Shown: positions 8,216-18,700 of the stretch, piece by piece | How the letters are laid out: each line of letters begins with the position of its first letter | How positions within the stretch are numbered: the stretch's first letter is position 1 | The notes under the pieces: generated by a model | What the model was told of the DNA's origin: nothing | Seen by the model: only the letters and a program-made list of their open reading frames with translations | The model's database searches: none | Assembly (NCBI GenBank): GCA_051867915.1 | Contig: JBJDZJ010000191.1 | Coordinates: 1 to 64,000 of the forward strand | DNA length: 64,000 nt | Origin: CAKSQF01 sp051867915 | GTDB taxonomy: Bacteria; Bacillota; Clostridia; Oscillospirales; CAG-272 | Direction: 5' to 3' | Made by a program: the position numbers and the translations under genes

Positions 8216-8839
8216 TCACATGGATGCGCCCCGTTTGGAGGCGATTTCCACGGCTTTTTTGCAGTTTTTGGCGATCTGATCGTAGTCGCCCTTCATCATG
8301 AAGGATCCGCCGCAGGCGACGATCTTGGGAAATGCCAGATACTCGGTCAGATCCTCTTCGCCGATGCCTCCGGTAGGCAGGAAGGAAACGGAGGGGAATG
8401 CGGCGGACAGCGCCTTGACGGCGGACAGTCCGCCGTACACTCCTGCGGGGAAAAACTTCACCAGATCAATCCCGTGAGACAGGGCGGTCATGATTTCGGT
8501 GGGGGTTACGCATCCCGGAATGTAGGGAACACCCAGCTCCGCACAGGTGTCTGCCACTTCGGCGGAGAATCCCGGACTGACCACAAAGGTGGCGCCGGCG
8601 GAGATGGCCTGCCGGGCCTGTATGCGGTTCAGCACCGTCCCCGCTCCGATGGTCATGTCGGGGAAGGTGATCATTCCCTGACGGATGGCGTCTGCCGCAC
8701 AGTCGGTGCGGAAGGTGATCTCTGCAATGGGCAGTCCGCCGCTGAGCATAGCTCCCAGAGTGGGAAGGGCGTCCTCGATGCGGTGAAGCGTGACCACGGG
8801 AACAATCCGGTACTGTCGGATGATATCAATGGCTTCCAT
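8216..8839 (-). CDS. eda: KDPG/KHG aldolase (2-keto-3-deoxy-6-phosphogluconate aldolase)
   Basis: A 207-residue class I aldolase that splits KDPG to pyruvate and glyceraldehyde 3-phosphate. The conserved EITFRTD (catalytic-type Glu), the Schiff-base lysine in DLVKFFPAG and the phosphate-binding LPTGGIG are all present. Length matches the Eda family. The start at 8839 is preceded by an AGAGGAAAG site; an in-frame extension to 8902 is not convincing. It is the fourth gene of the operon and the lower end of the glucuronate route. Confidence 0.92.
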   Translation of the reverse strand: MEAIDIIRQYRIVPVVTLHRIEDALPTLGAMLSGGLPIAEITFRTDCAADAIRQGMITFPDMTIGAGTVLNRIQARQAISAGATFVVSPGFSAEVADTCAELGVPYIPGCVTPTEIMTALSHGIDLVKFFPAGVYGGLSAVKALSAAFPSVSFLPTGGIGEEDLTEYLAFPKIVACGGSFMMKGDYDQIAKNCKKAVEIASKRGASM

Positions 8840-8879
8840 TTGTCTTTCCTCTCTTGATGTCCGGATGAATTTTTCGGGA

Positions 8880-9719
8880 TCAGACCCCGGAATAGGCGGC
8901 AAAACCGCCGTCTACCGGGATAACGGTTCCCGTGACGAAGCCGCTGGAGCGGTCGTCGGACAGCCAGAGCAGGGTGCCGATCAGGTCGGACACCTCGCCG
9001 AAGCGGTTCTGGGGGGTATGGGACAGGATTTTATGGGTGCGCTCGGTGGGGGTTCCGTCTTCGTTGAAAAGCAGACTGCGGTTCTGATTTGTGACGAAGA
9101 ATCCGGGGGCGATGGCATTGACACGGATGCCCACGGGGGCAAAGTGGACCGCCAGCCATTGGGTCAGGTTGGAGACTCCCGCCTTTGCCGCACTGTATGC
9201 GGGAATTTTGGTCAGGGGTCGGAAGGCGTTCATGGAGGAAATATTCAGAACGGTGCCGCCTGTCTTTGTCATGTCGGCGGCGAAGACCTGAGTCACCAGA
9301 AATGCCGACAGGATGTTGAGATTGAAGACAAATTCGATGCCGGAGGGGTCCAGATCGAAGAAGGATTTGGTGTCCTCGGGCAGATCGGAGGTATGGTATT
9401 CGTTGGAGGTGGTTGCGCGGGGATTGTTGCCGCCCGCTCCGTTAATCAGGTAGTTGACCTTGCCGAATTTTTGCTCAACGGTCGCCTTGGCGGCAAGAAT
9501 GGAGTCCCGATTCAGGCAGTCGGTGGGGACAGCAATGGCATTTTCTCCGATTTCTGCCGCCACCCGCTCTGCGGCGTCGGCGGAGATGTCCAGAATGGCC
9601 ACCTTTGCGCCGCAGGCTGCCAGCGCCTTGGCAAACTCGCTCATCAGAACCCCGCCGCCTCCGGTAATGGCGACGGTTTTATCGGACAAATCCACTTGAA
9701 AGGGTAAATTCATGTTCAT
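8880..9719 (-). CDS. D-mannonate oxidoreductase (fructuronate reductase), SDR type
   Basis: A 279-residue short-chain dehydrogenase/reductase. It has a glycine-rich cofactor site (ITGGGGVLMSEFA), the structural INGAGGN, the catalytic Ser in NISSMNAF and the YSAAK Tyr-x3-Lys pair. Between uxuA, uxaC and eda it is best read as the enzyme reducing fructuronate to D-mannonate, a role known for SDR proteins that replace classic UxuB in Thermotoga and many Firmicutes. The specific reaction is inferred from the neighbourhood; the SDR fold is certain. GGGAGG lies 11 bases before the ATG. Confidence 0.88.
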   Translation of the reverse strand: MNMNLPFQVDLSDKTVAITGGGGVLMSEFAKALAACGAKVAILDISADAAERVAAEIGENAIAVPTDCLNRDSILAAKATVEQKFGKVNYLINGAGGNNPRATTSNEYHTSDLPEDTKSFFDLDPSGIEFVFNLNILSAFLVTQVFAADMTKTGGTVLNISSMNAFRPLTKIPAYSAAKAGVSNLTQWLAVHFAPVGIRVNAIAPGFFVTNQNRSLLFNEDGTPTERTHKILSHTPQNRFGEVSDLIGTLLWLSDDRSSGFVTGTVIPVDGGFAAYSGV

Positions 9720-9737
9720 TTTTGCTTTTACCTCCCG

Positions 9738-10784
9738 TTATGCTTGATTCTTTGCTTTTTCCACGGCTTCGAAAAGGCCGTTGAGATAGGCGGCGCCCAG
9801 CGCCCGATCGTACAGACCGTAGCCGGGTTTTCCGTCCTCGCCGAAAATATTCCTGCCGTGATCGGGGCGGACATATCCGTCAAAGCCGCCGTCCGACAGC
9901 GCCTTGACGATGGCGTACAGATCCAGCGATCCGGCAGATGACAGGTGTCCGCACTCGCAGAAGGAGTGATCTCCGGTGTAGCGGATGTTGCGCAGATGGG
10001 CGAAGTGAATCCGCCCCTCTTTTGCATACTCATAGGCAAGGGAGACAAGATCGTTGTCGGGATCGGCTCCCAGAGAGCCGGTGCAGAAGGTGATTCCGTT
10101 TCGTTTGGAGGGTACTGCCGCAAACAGACACTCGTAATCCGCTTTTTTGGAGATGATTCGGGGCAGTCCGAAGATGTCCCACGGGGGATCGTCCGGGTGG
10201 ATTGCCATGTTCATTCCCACCTCTTCGCAGACCGGGATGATTCTTTTGAGAAAATAGACCAGATTGTCAAAGAGTTCTTCGTGGCTGATTTTCTGATAGC
10301 GTCCGATCAGCTCCGCCAGTTCGCCCTTGGAATAGGATTCGTCCCAGCCGGGCAGGGAAAGGTCGGCGGGATCCAGCGAGACAATCTCCTCATGGCGATA
10401 GGACAGGGCGTTCGATCCGTCGACCGCCGCCGTTTTCAGATTGGTTCTCAGCCAGTCGAAGACCGGCATGAAGTTGTAGCAGATGCACTTGACTCCCGCC
10501 TCGGACAACCTGCGGATGTTTTCGCAGTAGGCGGCGATGTAGTCGTCCCGTCGGCCTCTGCCCGATTTGATGTCCTCGTGGACGGGAACCGATTCGATGA
10601 CTTCCATCTCAAGACCTGCATCGGTGCAGGCTTTTTTCAGTTTGGCAATGGTTTCGCGACTCCAGACCTCACCAACGGGGGTGTCGTAGATTGCAGTGAC
10701 CACTCCGCTCATGTTTGGAATCTGACGGATATAGGACAGGGAAATCGGATCGTCCTCTCCGTACCATCGGAATGTCATTTTCAT
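9738..10784 (-). CDS. uxuA: D-mannonate dehydratase
   Basis: A 348-residue TIM-barrel dehydratase converting D-mannonate to 2-keto-3-deoxygluconate. Family hallmarks are the N-terminal FRWYGEDDPISL, the metal-site segment AIHPDDPPW, the FCTGSLGA segment and the C-terminal region VRPDHGRNI. Length is typical of UxuA. It sits 32 bases after the isomerase gene and 18 before the SDR gene, so the three are surely one transcript. Confidence 0.95.
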   Translation of the reverse strand: MKMTFRWYGEDDPISLSYIRQIPNMSGVVTAIYDTPVGEVWSRETIAKLKKACTDAGLEMEVIESVPVHEDIKSGRGRRDDYIAAYCENIRRLSEAGVKCICYNFMPVFDWLRTNLKTAAVDGSNALSYRHEEIVSLDPADLSLPGWDESYSKGELAELIGRYQKISHEELFDNLVYFLKRIIPVCEEVGMNMAIHPDDPPWDIFGLPRIISKKADYECLFAAVPSKRNGITFCTGSLGADPDNDLVSLAYEYAKEGRIHFAHLRNIRYTGDHSFCECGHLSSAGSLDLYAIVKALSDGGFDGYVRPDHGRNIFGEDGKPGYGLYDRALGAAYLNGLFEAVEKAKNQA

Positions 10785-10816
10785 GATCGTTTTCCTTCCT
10801 TATTTATATATTATTG

Positions 10817-12214
10817 TTACGGCGTTTCCATCGGGCGCAGATCGGCGTCAATTCCGGTCAGCTCTGCGGCGTTGCCGAAGCAGATGGCCTTTGCCGCCTT
10901 TTCTGCGGCTGCGGGCGTCAGCTCTTTGCCGTCAACCCACTCGCCCAGAAGATCGCAGAGGATCCTGCGGAAGTAGTCGTGACGGGCATAGGACAGGAAG
11001 GATCGGGAATCGGTCAGCATGCCGAGAAACTTTCCGAGATGTGCGGTTTCGGCAATGGTTTCGATCTGTTCCCGGATGCCTCTCTTGTGATCGCAGAACC
11101 ACCATGCCGCTCCCATGCGTACCTTGGGGAAGGAGCCTGCCACAGTGGCGGCGGCGGGAATCATGGCGGGATTCAGACAGTAGATCACGGTTTCGGGAAG
11201 TCCTGCGGGGGATTCGGTGTGGATGGCGTCCAGCAAGGCGATCAGGGAGGAAATCGGGATCATATCGCCTGCGCAGTCACCGCCTGCATCCGGTCCGCAC
11301 TGCCGATAGAGTCTGCTGTTGACATTTCTCGATACCGCCAGATGGAGCTGCATGACCAGTCCGCGCTTGGCGTATTCAACGCCGAGGAAGCGCATCATGT
11401 GATCGAGAAAGGCGAGAAATCCGATTTCGCTGATCTCGTCCCCGACCCTTGCCTGATCGAAGGCCTCCTTTGCGGCATCCTCGTCCCGAAGGGGCAGGGG
11501 GAAGCAGGGGATCCCCACATCGGTGAATTTGCACCCGTGGGCGACAAAATAGTCCAGTCTTTGGCAGACGGCGGCTTTCAGGTTGTCAAGGGAACGGACG
11601 GTCTGACCGCTTGCTGCTTCCAGCCGTTTCAGATAGTCGGGATAGTCGGCGGCACGGATGGACAGCAGACGGTCGGTGCGAAAGGAAGGGGCGACCTTAA
11701 CGGGAAAACTCTCATCTGCCGCCAGCTTTTCGTGCCAGATCAGATCGTCGCATATCTCGTCGGTGGTGGCAATATAGCGGACCTTTGAGTCGAGAATCAG
11801 CTTTCTGGGGGAGAGCTTTTCATCCGCGATCTTTCTGTCCGCCGCCTGCCGGATTCTCCCGGCGCTTTCGGCGGTCAGCGGCTCGTGAATGTCAAAATAA
11901 CGGTCCAGTTCCATGGCTGTCCAGTGGTAAAGGGGATTGCCTGCCGCCAGTTCCACGGCAGAGGCGTAGGCGTCGAATTTGGCGTTCCAGTCGGCGTCCC
12001 CGGTGACCAGCGTCTCGTCGGCGCCGTTCATCCGCATGAGCCGCCACTTGTAGTGATCTCCCCACAGCCAGATCTTCCCGATGCTGTCAAAGGGGGTGTC
12101 CTCATAGATCTCTTTGGGGGACAGATGGCAGTGATAATCGCAGATGGGCAGATCCTTCACTGCCCGATAGAGGGAGCGACCGCTCTCGCTGTGAATCAGA
12201 TAGCTCTCGTCCAT
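10817..12214 (-). CDS. uxaC: Glucuronate (uronate) isomerase
   Basis: A 465-residue amidohydrolase-fold isomerase that turns D-glucuronate into D-fructuronate (and galacturonate into tagaturonate). DYHCHLSPKEIYED near the N terminus carries the metal-binding His pair. HWTAMELDRYF and the C-terminal SRSFLSYARHDYFRRIL are strongly conserved in the family. The ATG at 12214 has GGGAGG seven bases upstream and gives the standard family length; the in-frame extension to 12310 would run over the promoter. First gene of the operon. Confidence 0.95.
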   Translation of the reverse strand: MDESYLIHSESGRSLYRAVKDLPICDYHCHLSPKEIYEDTPFDSIGKIWLWGDHYKWRLMRMNGADETLVTGDADWNAKFDAYASAVELAAGNPLYHWTAMELDRYFDIHEPLTAESAGRIRQAADRKIADEKLSPRKLILDSKVRYIATTDEICDDLIWHEKLAADESFPVKVAPSFRTDRLLSIRAADYPDYLKRLEAASGQTVRSLDNLKAAVCQRLDYFVAHGCKFTDVGIPCFPLPLRDEDAAKEAFDQARVGDEISEIGFLAFLDHMMRFLGVEYAKRGLVMQLHLAVSRNVNSRLYRQCGPDAGGDCAGDMIPISSLIALLDAIHTESPAGLPETVIYCLNPAMIPAAATVAGSFPKVRMGAAWWFCDHKRGIREQIETIAETAHLGKFLGMLTDSRSFLSYARHDYFRRILCDLLGEWVDGKELTPAAAEKAAKAICFGNAAELTGIDADLRPMETP

Positions 12215-12300
12215 AAAAATTCCTCCCGTTACTTGTCCAAACGGCATTCCCGATGAAAAGCCACGGCAAAAACAGGCCTTTTCTCCGGGCTTTTTTCTGT

Positions 12301-12329
12301 ATTTTAGCACATCCGTTTTAAAAAGTCAA
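12301..12329 (-). promoter_or_regulatory. Sigma-A promoter of the glucuronate operon
   Basis: On the minus strand, -35 TTGACT (12324-12329) and -10 TAAAAT (12301-12306) with a 17 bp spacer. The leader is about 80 bases. I see no clear catabolite-repression or repressor operator. Confidence 0.75.
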
Positions 12330-12485
12330 CTGTCCCGAAAAAAGCAAGTCGATATTTACCATAAATTCAAAAAAAATTGACGGTTTGTTCAAAAAACAGG
12401 AAAGAGTGCCATTTCGATCCCGAAATGGTTGATTTTTTATGCAAAATATGTAAATTGTGAATGGATTTTTCGTGCAATTTGACGC

Positions 12486-12514
12486 TTTACATTTGTTGAA
12501 AAATGGTATATAAT
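12486..12514 (+). promoter_or_regulatory. Sigma-A promoter of the subtilase/Opp array
   Basis: -35 TTTACA (12486-12491) and consensus -10 TATAAT (12509-12514) with a 17 bp spacer, followed by a long leader before the TTG start at 12730. Confidence 0.75.
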
Positions 12515-12640
12515 AAACGATGAATCAGTTTGCTGAATTGACAGAGCAGATTCTGTCGGTTCAGCTTGTCCGCATATGTACTTTTGACTCTGACAACCGG
12601 TTTTTGTGCGTGTATGAAGATGCTCTGTCGGCAGACGGGC

Positions 12641-12660
12641 ACGGCTTCATGCCGTTTTTT
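12641..12660 (+). promoter_or_regulatory. Terminator-like hairpin in the subtilase leader
   Basis: ACGGC (12641-12645) pairs with GCCGT (12651-12655) and is followed by TTTTT up to 12660. It is a weak 5 bp stem but sits mid-leader, about 70 bases before the start codon, where an attenuator could act. No known riboswitch was recognised upstream. Confidence 0.35.
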
Positions 12661-12729
12661 GTGGTTTGTTTGCGGGTCCCCCTACGATTCGAATTGATTT
12701 TTTTGCATGGATGACCGGGAGGGTTTATT

Positions 12730-15700
12730 TTGAAAAAGATCGGAAAAAATTGGAAGAATACCGTGCTGGCTCTGGCACTGCTGTTGGCATTTTCCACGCT
12801 GACCGGCAGTGTCGGAAACGCATACAATACAAGCAATAATCTATCAGAGGCGCAGGAACTCTTTCGAAATGTGACGGGGCAAATGGATTTTTCGCAGATA
12901 ATGCAGGAAAATTTCAATGGCTCCGTCCTTTCGACGAGTCAGACCCGGGTGTATGAGCGCAGAACGGTCATCATCAGTCTGACCGGCGACAGTCTGTCCG
13001 ATGCGGCAGACGGCGTCAGCGTCTCCGATTATGCCCAAACGGTGGCGGGCCGTGCGGAAACCCTTCGGATTTACGGGGAGCAGGACGAGCTTCTGAATAC
13101 GCTCGCCGATGCCGGAATCGACTACACCCTGAAGTACCGTTATACCGCCGTGGACAATGCGGTCGCCGTTGAAATCAACACCCGATATGTCAGCGAGATC
13201 CGGGAAATGGCGGGCGTCAGCAGCGTCGTTATCGCCGGCTCCTTTGCATATCCCAGGTCGGCAGACTCCGACGGTTCCTCGGCTGTCACCAATGTGACAA
13301 AGGTGTACGGAACCGGCGTCTATGACTCTTCCGACGCAGTATCCGACGGTCTGGACGGTTCGGGTATGGTGGTCGCCATCATTGATACCGGTCTGGACTA
13401 CACCCATGCCGCCTTCAGCCTGATGCCCGACGGTGCCAATTCCGTTCGCTTTACCGAAGCCGATATAGCTGACCTTCTGGCGGATAACGATCTTCGCGCC
13501 GAGGAGCGTCAGTCCCTTTCCGGAAACCTGCTTTCGGTAGAAGATGTCTATCTGAACGCAAAAGTTCCCTTTGCTTACGACTATGCCGATAACGATGCCG
13601 ATGTCTATCCCTCCTACTCCAATCACGGAACCCATGTGGCAGGTATCGTGGCAGGTCACGACTTGAGCGGCTATACCGACAAGGACGGCAATCATGTGGA
13701 CGAAGAGTTCATCGGCGTTGCCCCCGAGGCACAGCTGGTCATCTGCAAGGTATTCACCGATGATCTGGAGGATCCCGATCTCGGCGGCGCCGTTGCAGAG
13801 GATATTCTTGCCGCACTGGAGGACTGTATCCTTCTGGGCGTGGATGTCATCAACATGAGTCTGGGTACCTCCTGCGGCTTTACCACCACCAACGACGGCG
13901 ACGATGAGGGCGAGTACATGAACCGCATCTATACCGCCATCGGCGATCAGGGCATCAATCTGGTCTGCGCCGCAAGCAACGATTACAGCTCGGGCTACGG
14001 CGGCGTGTTCGGTACCAATCTGGCGTCCAACCCCGATTCGGGTACGGTCGGCTCTCCCGCCACCTTTGCGGCGGCTCTTTCGGTGGCCTCCATCAGCGGT
14101 AAGCAGTCCAGCTATATGCTGGGCAACGGCACCACTGCCGTGTTCTTTGAGGAGTCCAACGACGAGGACGGCAACCCCTTCGATTTTATCGCCTCCATGC
14201 TGGCGCCGGGCGAAACGACGGCGGAATTTGAATATGTCGTGGTTCCGGGCGTGGGCAGAGCATCCGATTATACTTCTGCCATCAAACAGCTGTTTGCAGA
14301 AAATCCCAACCGCATTGCGCTGGTCAAGCGTGGCGACACCACCTTCAAGGAAAAGGTTGAGGTTGCCAAGAGCATGGGAGCCAAAGCGATCATCGTTTAC
14401 AACAATGTCTCGGGTACCATCCGTATGCAGCTGGGCGAAGTGGTGGATCCCATCCCTGCGGTTTCCATTGATATGAATGTCGGAAATGCGCTGGTTGAGG
14501 CGGCGCTGAATCATACCGCACAGGAGCTTTCCGCAGGAGCGGTCAACCGTGTGGGTACAATTACCATCAACACCTCCTACCTGGCAGGTCCCTTCATGAG
14601 CGAGTTCTCCTCCTGGGGATGCACGCCCGATCTGAAGCTCAAGCCCGAAATCACCGCCCACGGCGGAGAGATTACCTCCACTGTCCCCGGCGGATACGAC
14701 GAGCAGAGCGGAACCAGTATGGCAGCCCCCAATATGGCGGGTGTGGTTGCGCTGATCCGCAGCTATGTGAAGACGAACAACCCCGGTATGACCCCTCAGG
14801 AGGTTACCCGCAGGGTCAATCAACTGCTCATGAGTACGGCCACAACGGTCTATGATGAGGACGGCCTGCCCTATTCACCCCGAAAGCAGGGTGCGGGACT
14901 TGGCAGTCTGGATAACAGCCGGACCACCGCCGCCTTCCTCTGGACCGATAATGCCGAGATCGACTACCGTCCCAAGGTGGAACTGGGGGACGACAAGGAA
15001 AAGGTCGGCGTTTACACCGTCAGCTTCAAGGTCACCAACTTCGGCACCCGCAGTCTCTCTTTCAAGCCGCAGTCCATCTTCATGACCGAGACGCTGGCCA
15101 TCGACGGACTGTCGGTAGCCGAGCAGGCATACCTGCTGGACGATGTGTCTGCCGTTTGGAAAATCAACGGAAACGAAATCGTGGAGGGGTACAGCTTTAC
15201 CGTTCCTGCCGGGGTCACCACCGATGTGGAACTGACGCTGACGCTTTCCGATGCCGAGAAGAAATACATAGACGATTCCTTTGAAAACGGTATGTTCGTC
15301 GAAGGTTTTGCCAAGCTGGTCAGCGACAGCGAGGGACAGTGTGATCTGGAACTGCCTTTTATGGGCTTTTACGGCGACTGGTCCCGGGCGCCCATGCTGG
15401 ACTACGATGCCTATGAGCTGGCAGAGTATCAGCAGGATTCCTCCATACTTGAGGATGAGAAGCCTCAGGCAAGCGTGTGGGCGACTCAGCCGTATACCGT
15501 TTATTATAATGAAGACTTTGTTCTTCCCATGGGAAGCTATGTCTACCTGCTTCCCGACGATGCCGACCCTGTTTACACCTCGGAAGATCACAATGCGCTT
15601 TCCTGCTTCAATCAGTTCTTCGGCGAGGATAATGTCGAAAACTACATGACCTCTTATAAAATGAAGGGTCTGTATGCGGGACTGCTCCGCAACGCCAGAT

Positions 15701-18700
15701 CGGTGGATTATCAGCTGATCAATGCGGATACAGGTGAGATTCTGGAGAGCGACACCGTCTACCGTGTCAGCAAGGCCTACTCGGGCGGCGGTTCGGGAAG
15801 ACCTGCCCTTGTGGATCTGGATCTGGATCCCCTTACCTACGGTCTGGTGTCCAACGGTCATTACACCATGACCTTCGAATTCTTCCTGGATTATGAGGAC
15901 GGCAGCTGCACCAAGAATACCTATTCCTTCGACTTTACCATTGACTATGAAGCCCCCATGCTTCAGGATATCCGGGTTCGTTACTACGACTACAAGGACG
16001 GCAACAAGACAAAACAAAGAATTTATCTGGATCTGGATGTTTACGACAACCACTATACCCAGTCTGTAATGCTCTGCTATCTGGAGGGCGAAGAGCTGAT
16101 CCTTGCCACCGATTATGTAACGCCTGTCTACAATTCCAACAAGAACGGCACTACAACGGTTTCCATCGAGATCACCGATCTGTACGAGAAGTACAAGGAC
16201 AGCCTGTATGTCGAGATTGATGACTATGCGCTCAATCACAGCGTTTATTGGCTCAATCTGTCTGCCGCAAACCAGGTTTCCGCCTCCGACGACTTTGAAC
16301 TGGCTCCCGGTGAGGAGTCGCTGACGCTCGGCGTTTACAATACCCATACCGTCGCTCTTGCCGGAATCGGAGACGCCAATCTGTCCAACTTCAAATGGTC
16401 CTCGGACAACCGCAGTGTAGCCGATGTGAAAAACGGTGAGATTGTCGGTCTTTCCGAGGGAAGTGCAGTCATTACCGTCTCCAACGGGAAGGGTGTCAGC
16501 AGAAGCCTGACCGTGACCGTCACAGGCGGCAGTGCAACCCTGCCTACCCCCTCCATCTCCTTCGGCGTCATCAAGGACGGCGACGGAACGCTGGTGAAGG
16601 CTGCGGGCGTTGTGGAGGTCTACCCCGGAATGGACTTCCGATTGGATGTTGTCACCGATCCGTGGTACTATCCCACCGACAGCCTGACGCTGGTCTGGGA
16701 ATCCACCAATCCCGATGTGGTGACGGTGGATCAGTCGGGTAATGTCACAACCGTTGCCGAGGGAACAGCCGTGATCAAGGCGTCCATTGCGGTGGACGGC
16801 AAAGTCACCGCATATACCGCCAATGTCACCATGAAGGTAGAGGATCCCTATGTGGTCAGCAACTACTCGCTGATCGAGTATAAGGGTCCCGGCGGCGTGG
16901 TTGTGATCCCCACCGACAAGAACATCATGATGATCGGCGAGGATGCCTTTAAGGATAACGATACCATTACCGAGGTGGTCATTCCGAAGTCGGTGACCTC
17001 CATCGGAACCGGAGCTTTTGAAAACTGTACGGCACTGAAGCGGATCTCCTTTGTGGATACCGAGGAACAGCCCATTGCCGATGCCGATATCGGCGTCATC
17101 TACGGCAGAGCCTTTGCCGGATGTACCTCTCTTGAACTGCTGGATCTCTCCAATGTTAAGGTGGTTACTCTGGGCAGGGAATGCTTCTACGGCTGTGAAA
17201 ATCTTCGTGAGATCCGGAAGATGACCAAGATCGGTACCATCGGCGCCTATGCTTTCGCCGGATGTACCTCTCTGACTTCGCTGGATCTGTCCGAACTTCA
17301 TGTGGCGGGAACCGGAGCCTTTGCCGGATGTACCGCTCTGACCGATGTGAAGACCGGCTGGTTCACCGCCATCGGAAATTCCATGTTCAGCGGATGCACC
17401 GGACTTCGCAGTGTGACGCTTTCGGCAGAATCCGTGGGAAGCCGTGCGTTCAGCTGCTGTACCGGACTTCGCAGTGTGACCGTCGCCCTTCCCGAGGGCG
17501 AGAGCGAGTTCACCTTCTACATCGGAGATCGGGCGTTTGAAGGCTGTACTGCCCTTCAGACCTTCACTGTGAACAGCGGATGCAGAATCGCCTCCATCGG
17601 TAACTATGCCTTCGCCTCTACGGCGCTGACCTCCTTTACAATCCCCGAGGGACTGACCACGCTCGGCGTGAATATCCTGTCGGGCTCCAAGGTGACCGAA
17701 ATTACCGTCGGCGACAGCTTTGATTTCGAAAATCTGAAGCTGCTCGGCACCCCCTTCTACCACATTAGTATCAAGCTCGCATCCGGAACCACCCGCTATG
17801 TCATCGAAAACGGCGTGCTGTACAACCGGAGTAAGACCACTCTTCTGATGGTTCTGCCCGGCACCACCCGTGTGACAATCCCCGACAGCGTGACTGCCAT
17901 TGCCGATTATGCTTTTGCAGGAAGTTCTGTGACTTCGCTGACCGTTCCCGCTTCGGTGCGGACCATCGGAGCAGGCGCCTTCATGAACAGCAAGCTGGCG
18001 ACCGTCACCTTCGAAGGCTCGGGTATCACCGCCATTGCCGAAAACACCTTCGCCAACTCCAAGCTGATCCGGATTACCGTCCCCGCAGGGGTTACGGTCA
18101 TCGGGGACAGCGCCTTTGAGGGAACGCCCCTGACATCGGTGGATTTTGCGGGAACCTCGCTTCGGACCCTGGGCAATCGGGTCTTCGCCGACTGCGTCGA
18201 GCTGAAGTCCGTGGTTCTGCCCGACGGCATCACAACCATGGGGGACGGAACCTTCTCGGGATGCTCTGCATTGAAGAGCGCAACCCTGCCCTCGGTAAAG
18301 ACGCTGGGCAGTCAGACCTTCCGTTTCTGCAACGCACTGACGGAGGTGACCTTCGGCGAAAATGCCGTCACCGTGGGAAGTTATACCTTCTACGAGAATA
18401 CCTCCCTGAAATCGGTTCACCTGAGCGACAGTATCACCGAAATCGGCGCGTACGCCTTTGTGGGATGTACCTCCCTGGAAGAAATCGACCTGAACAAGGT
18501 CACGGTCCTGAATCCTTACGCCTTTGCCGAGTGTTCCAATCTGAAGAGCGTTGTCGGTCTTGACCGCATTGTCACCGTCGGCGATATGGCCTTCTATAAC
18601 TGCAACGGGCTGACCGATCTGAACCTTCTGTCCGCCGAGGTGATCGGCGACGGAGCATTCGCAATCGAAAACGGCCAATCGGCCTATACCTCCCTGTCGA

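Larger units (their letters stand above)
12215..12729. other. Divergent intergenic region between uxaC and the giant subtilase
   Basis: This 515-base gap holds the uxaC promoter on the minus strand (12301-12329), the subtilase promoter on the plus strand (12486-12514), and a leader of about 210 bases with a small terminator-like hairpin (12641-12660). I found no convincing gene; the 64-codon frame at 12520 starts at the predicted transcription start and has no ribosome binding site. Confidence 0.7.

Noticed and set aside
12520..12714. A 64-codon frame in the subtilase leader
   Set aside because: Its ATG coincides with the predicted transcription start and it has no ribosome binding site; the product resembles nothing.
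14875..18678. A 1267-codon open frame on the minus strand inside the subtilase gene
   Set aside because: It is antisense to a protein with clear domains and a catalytic triad; its Gly/His/Val-rich product has no fold or start signal. Codon bias of the real gene keeps the opposite frame open.
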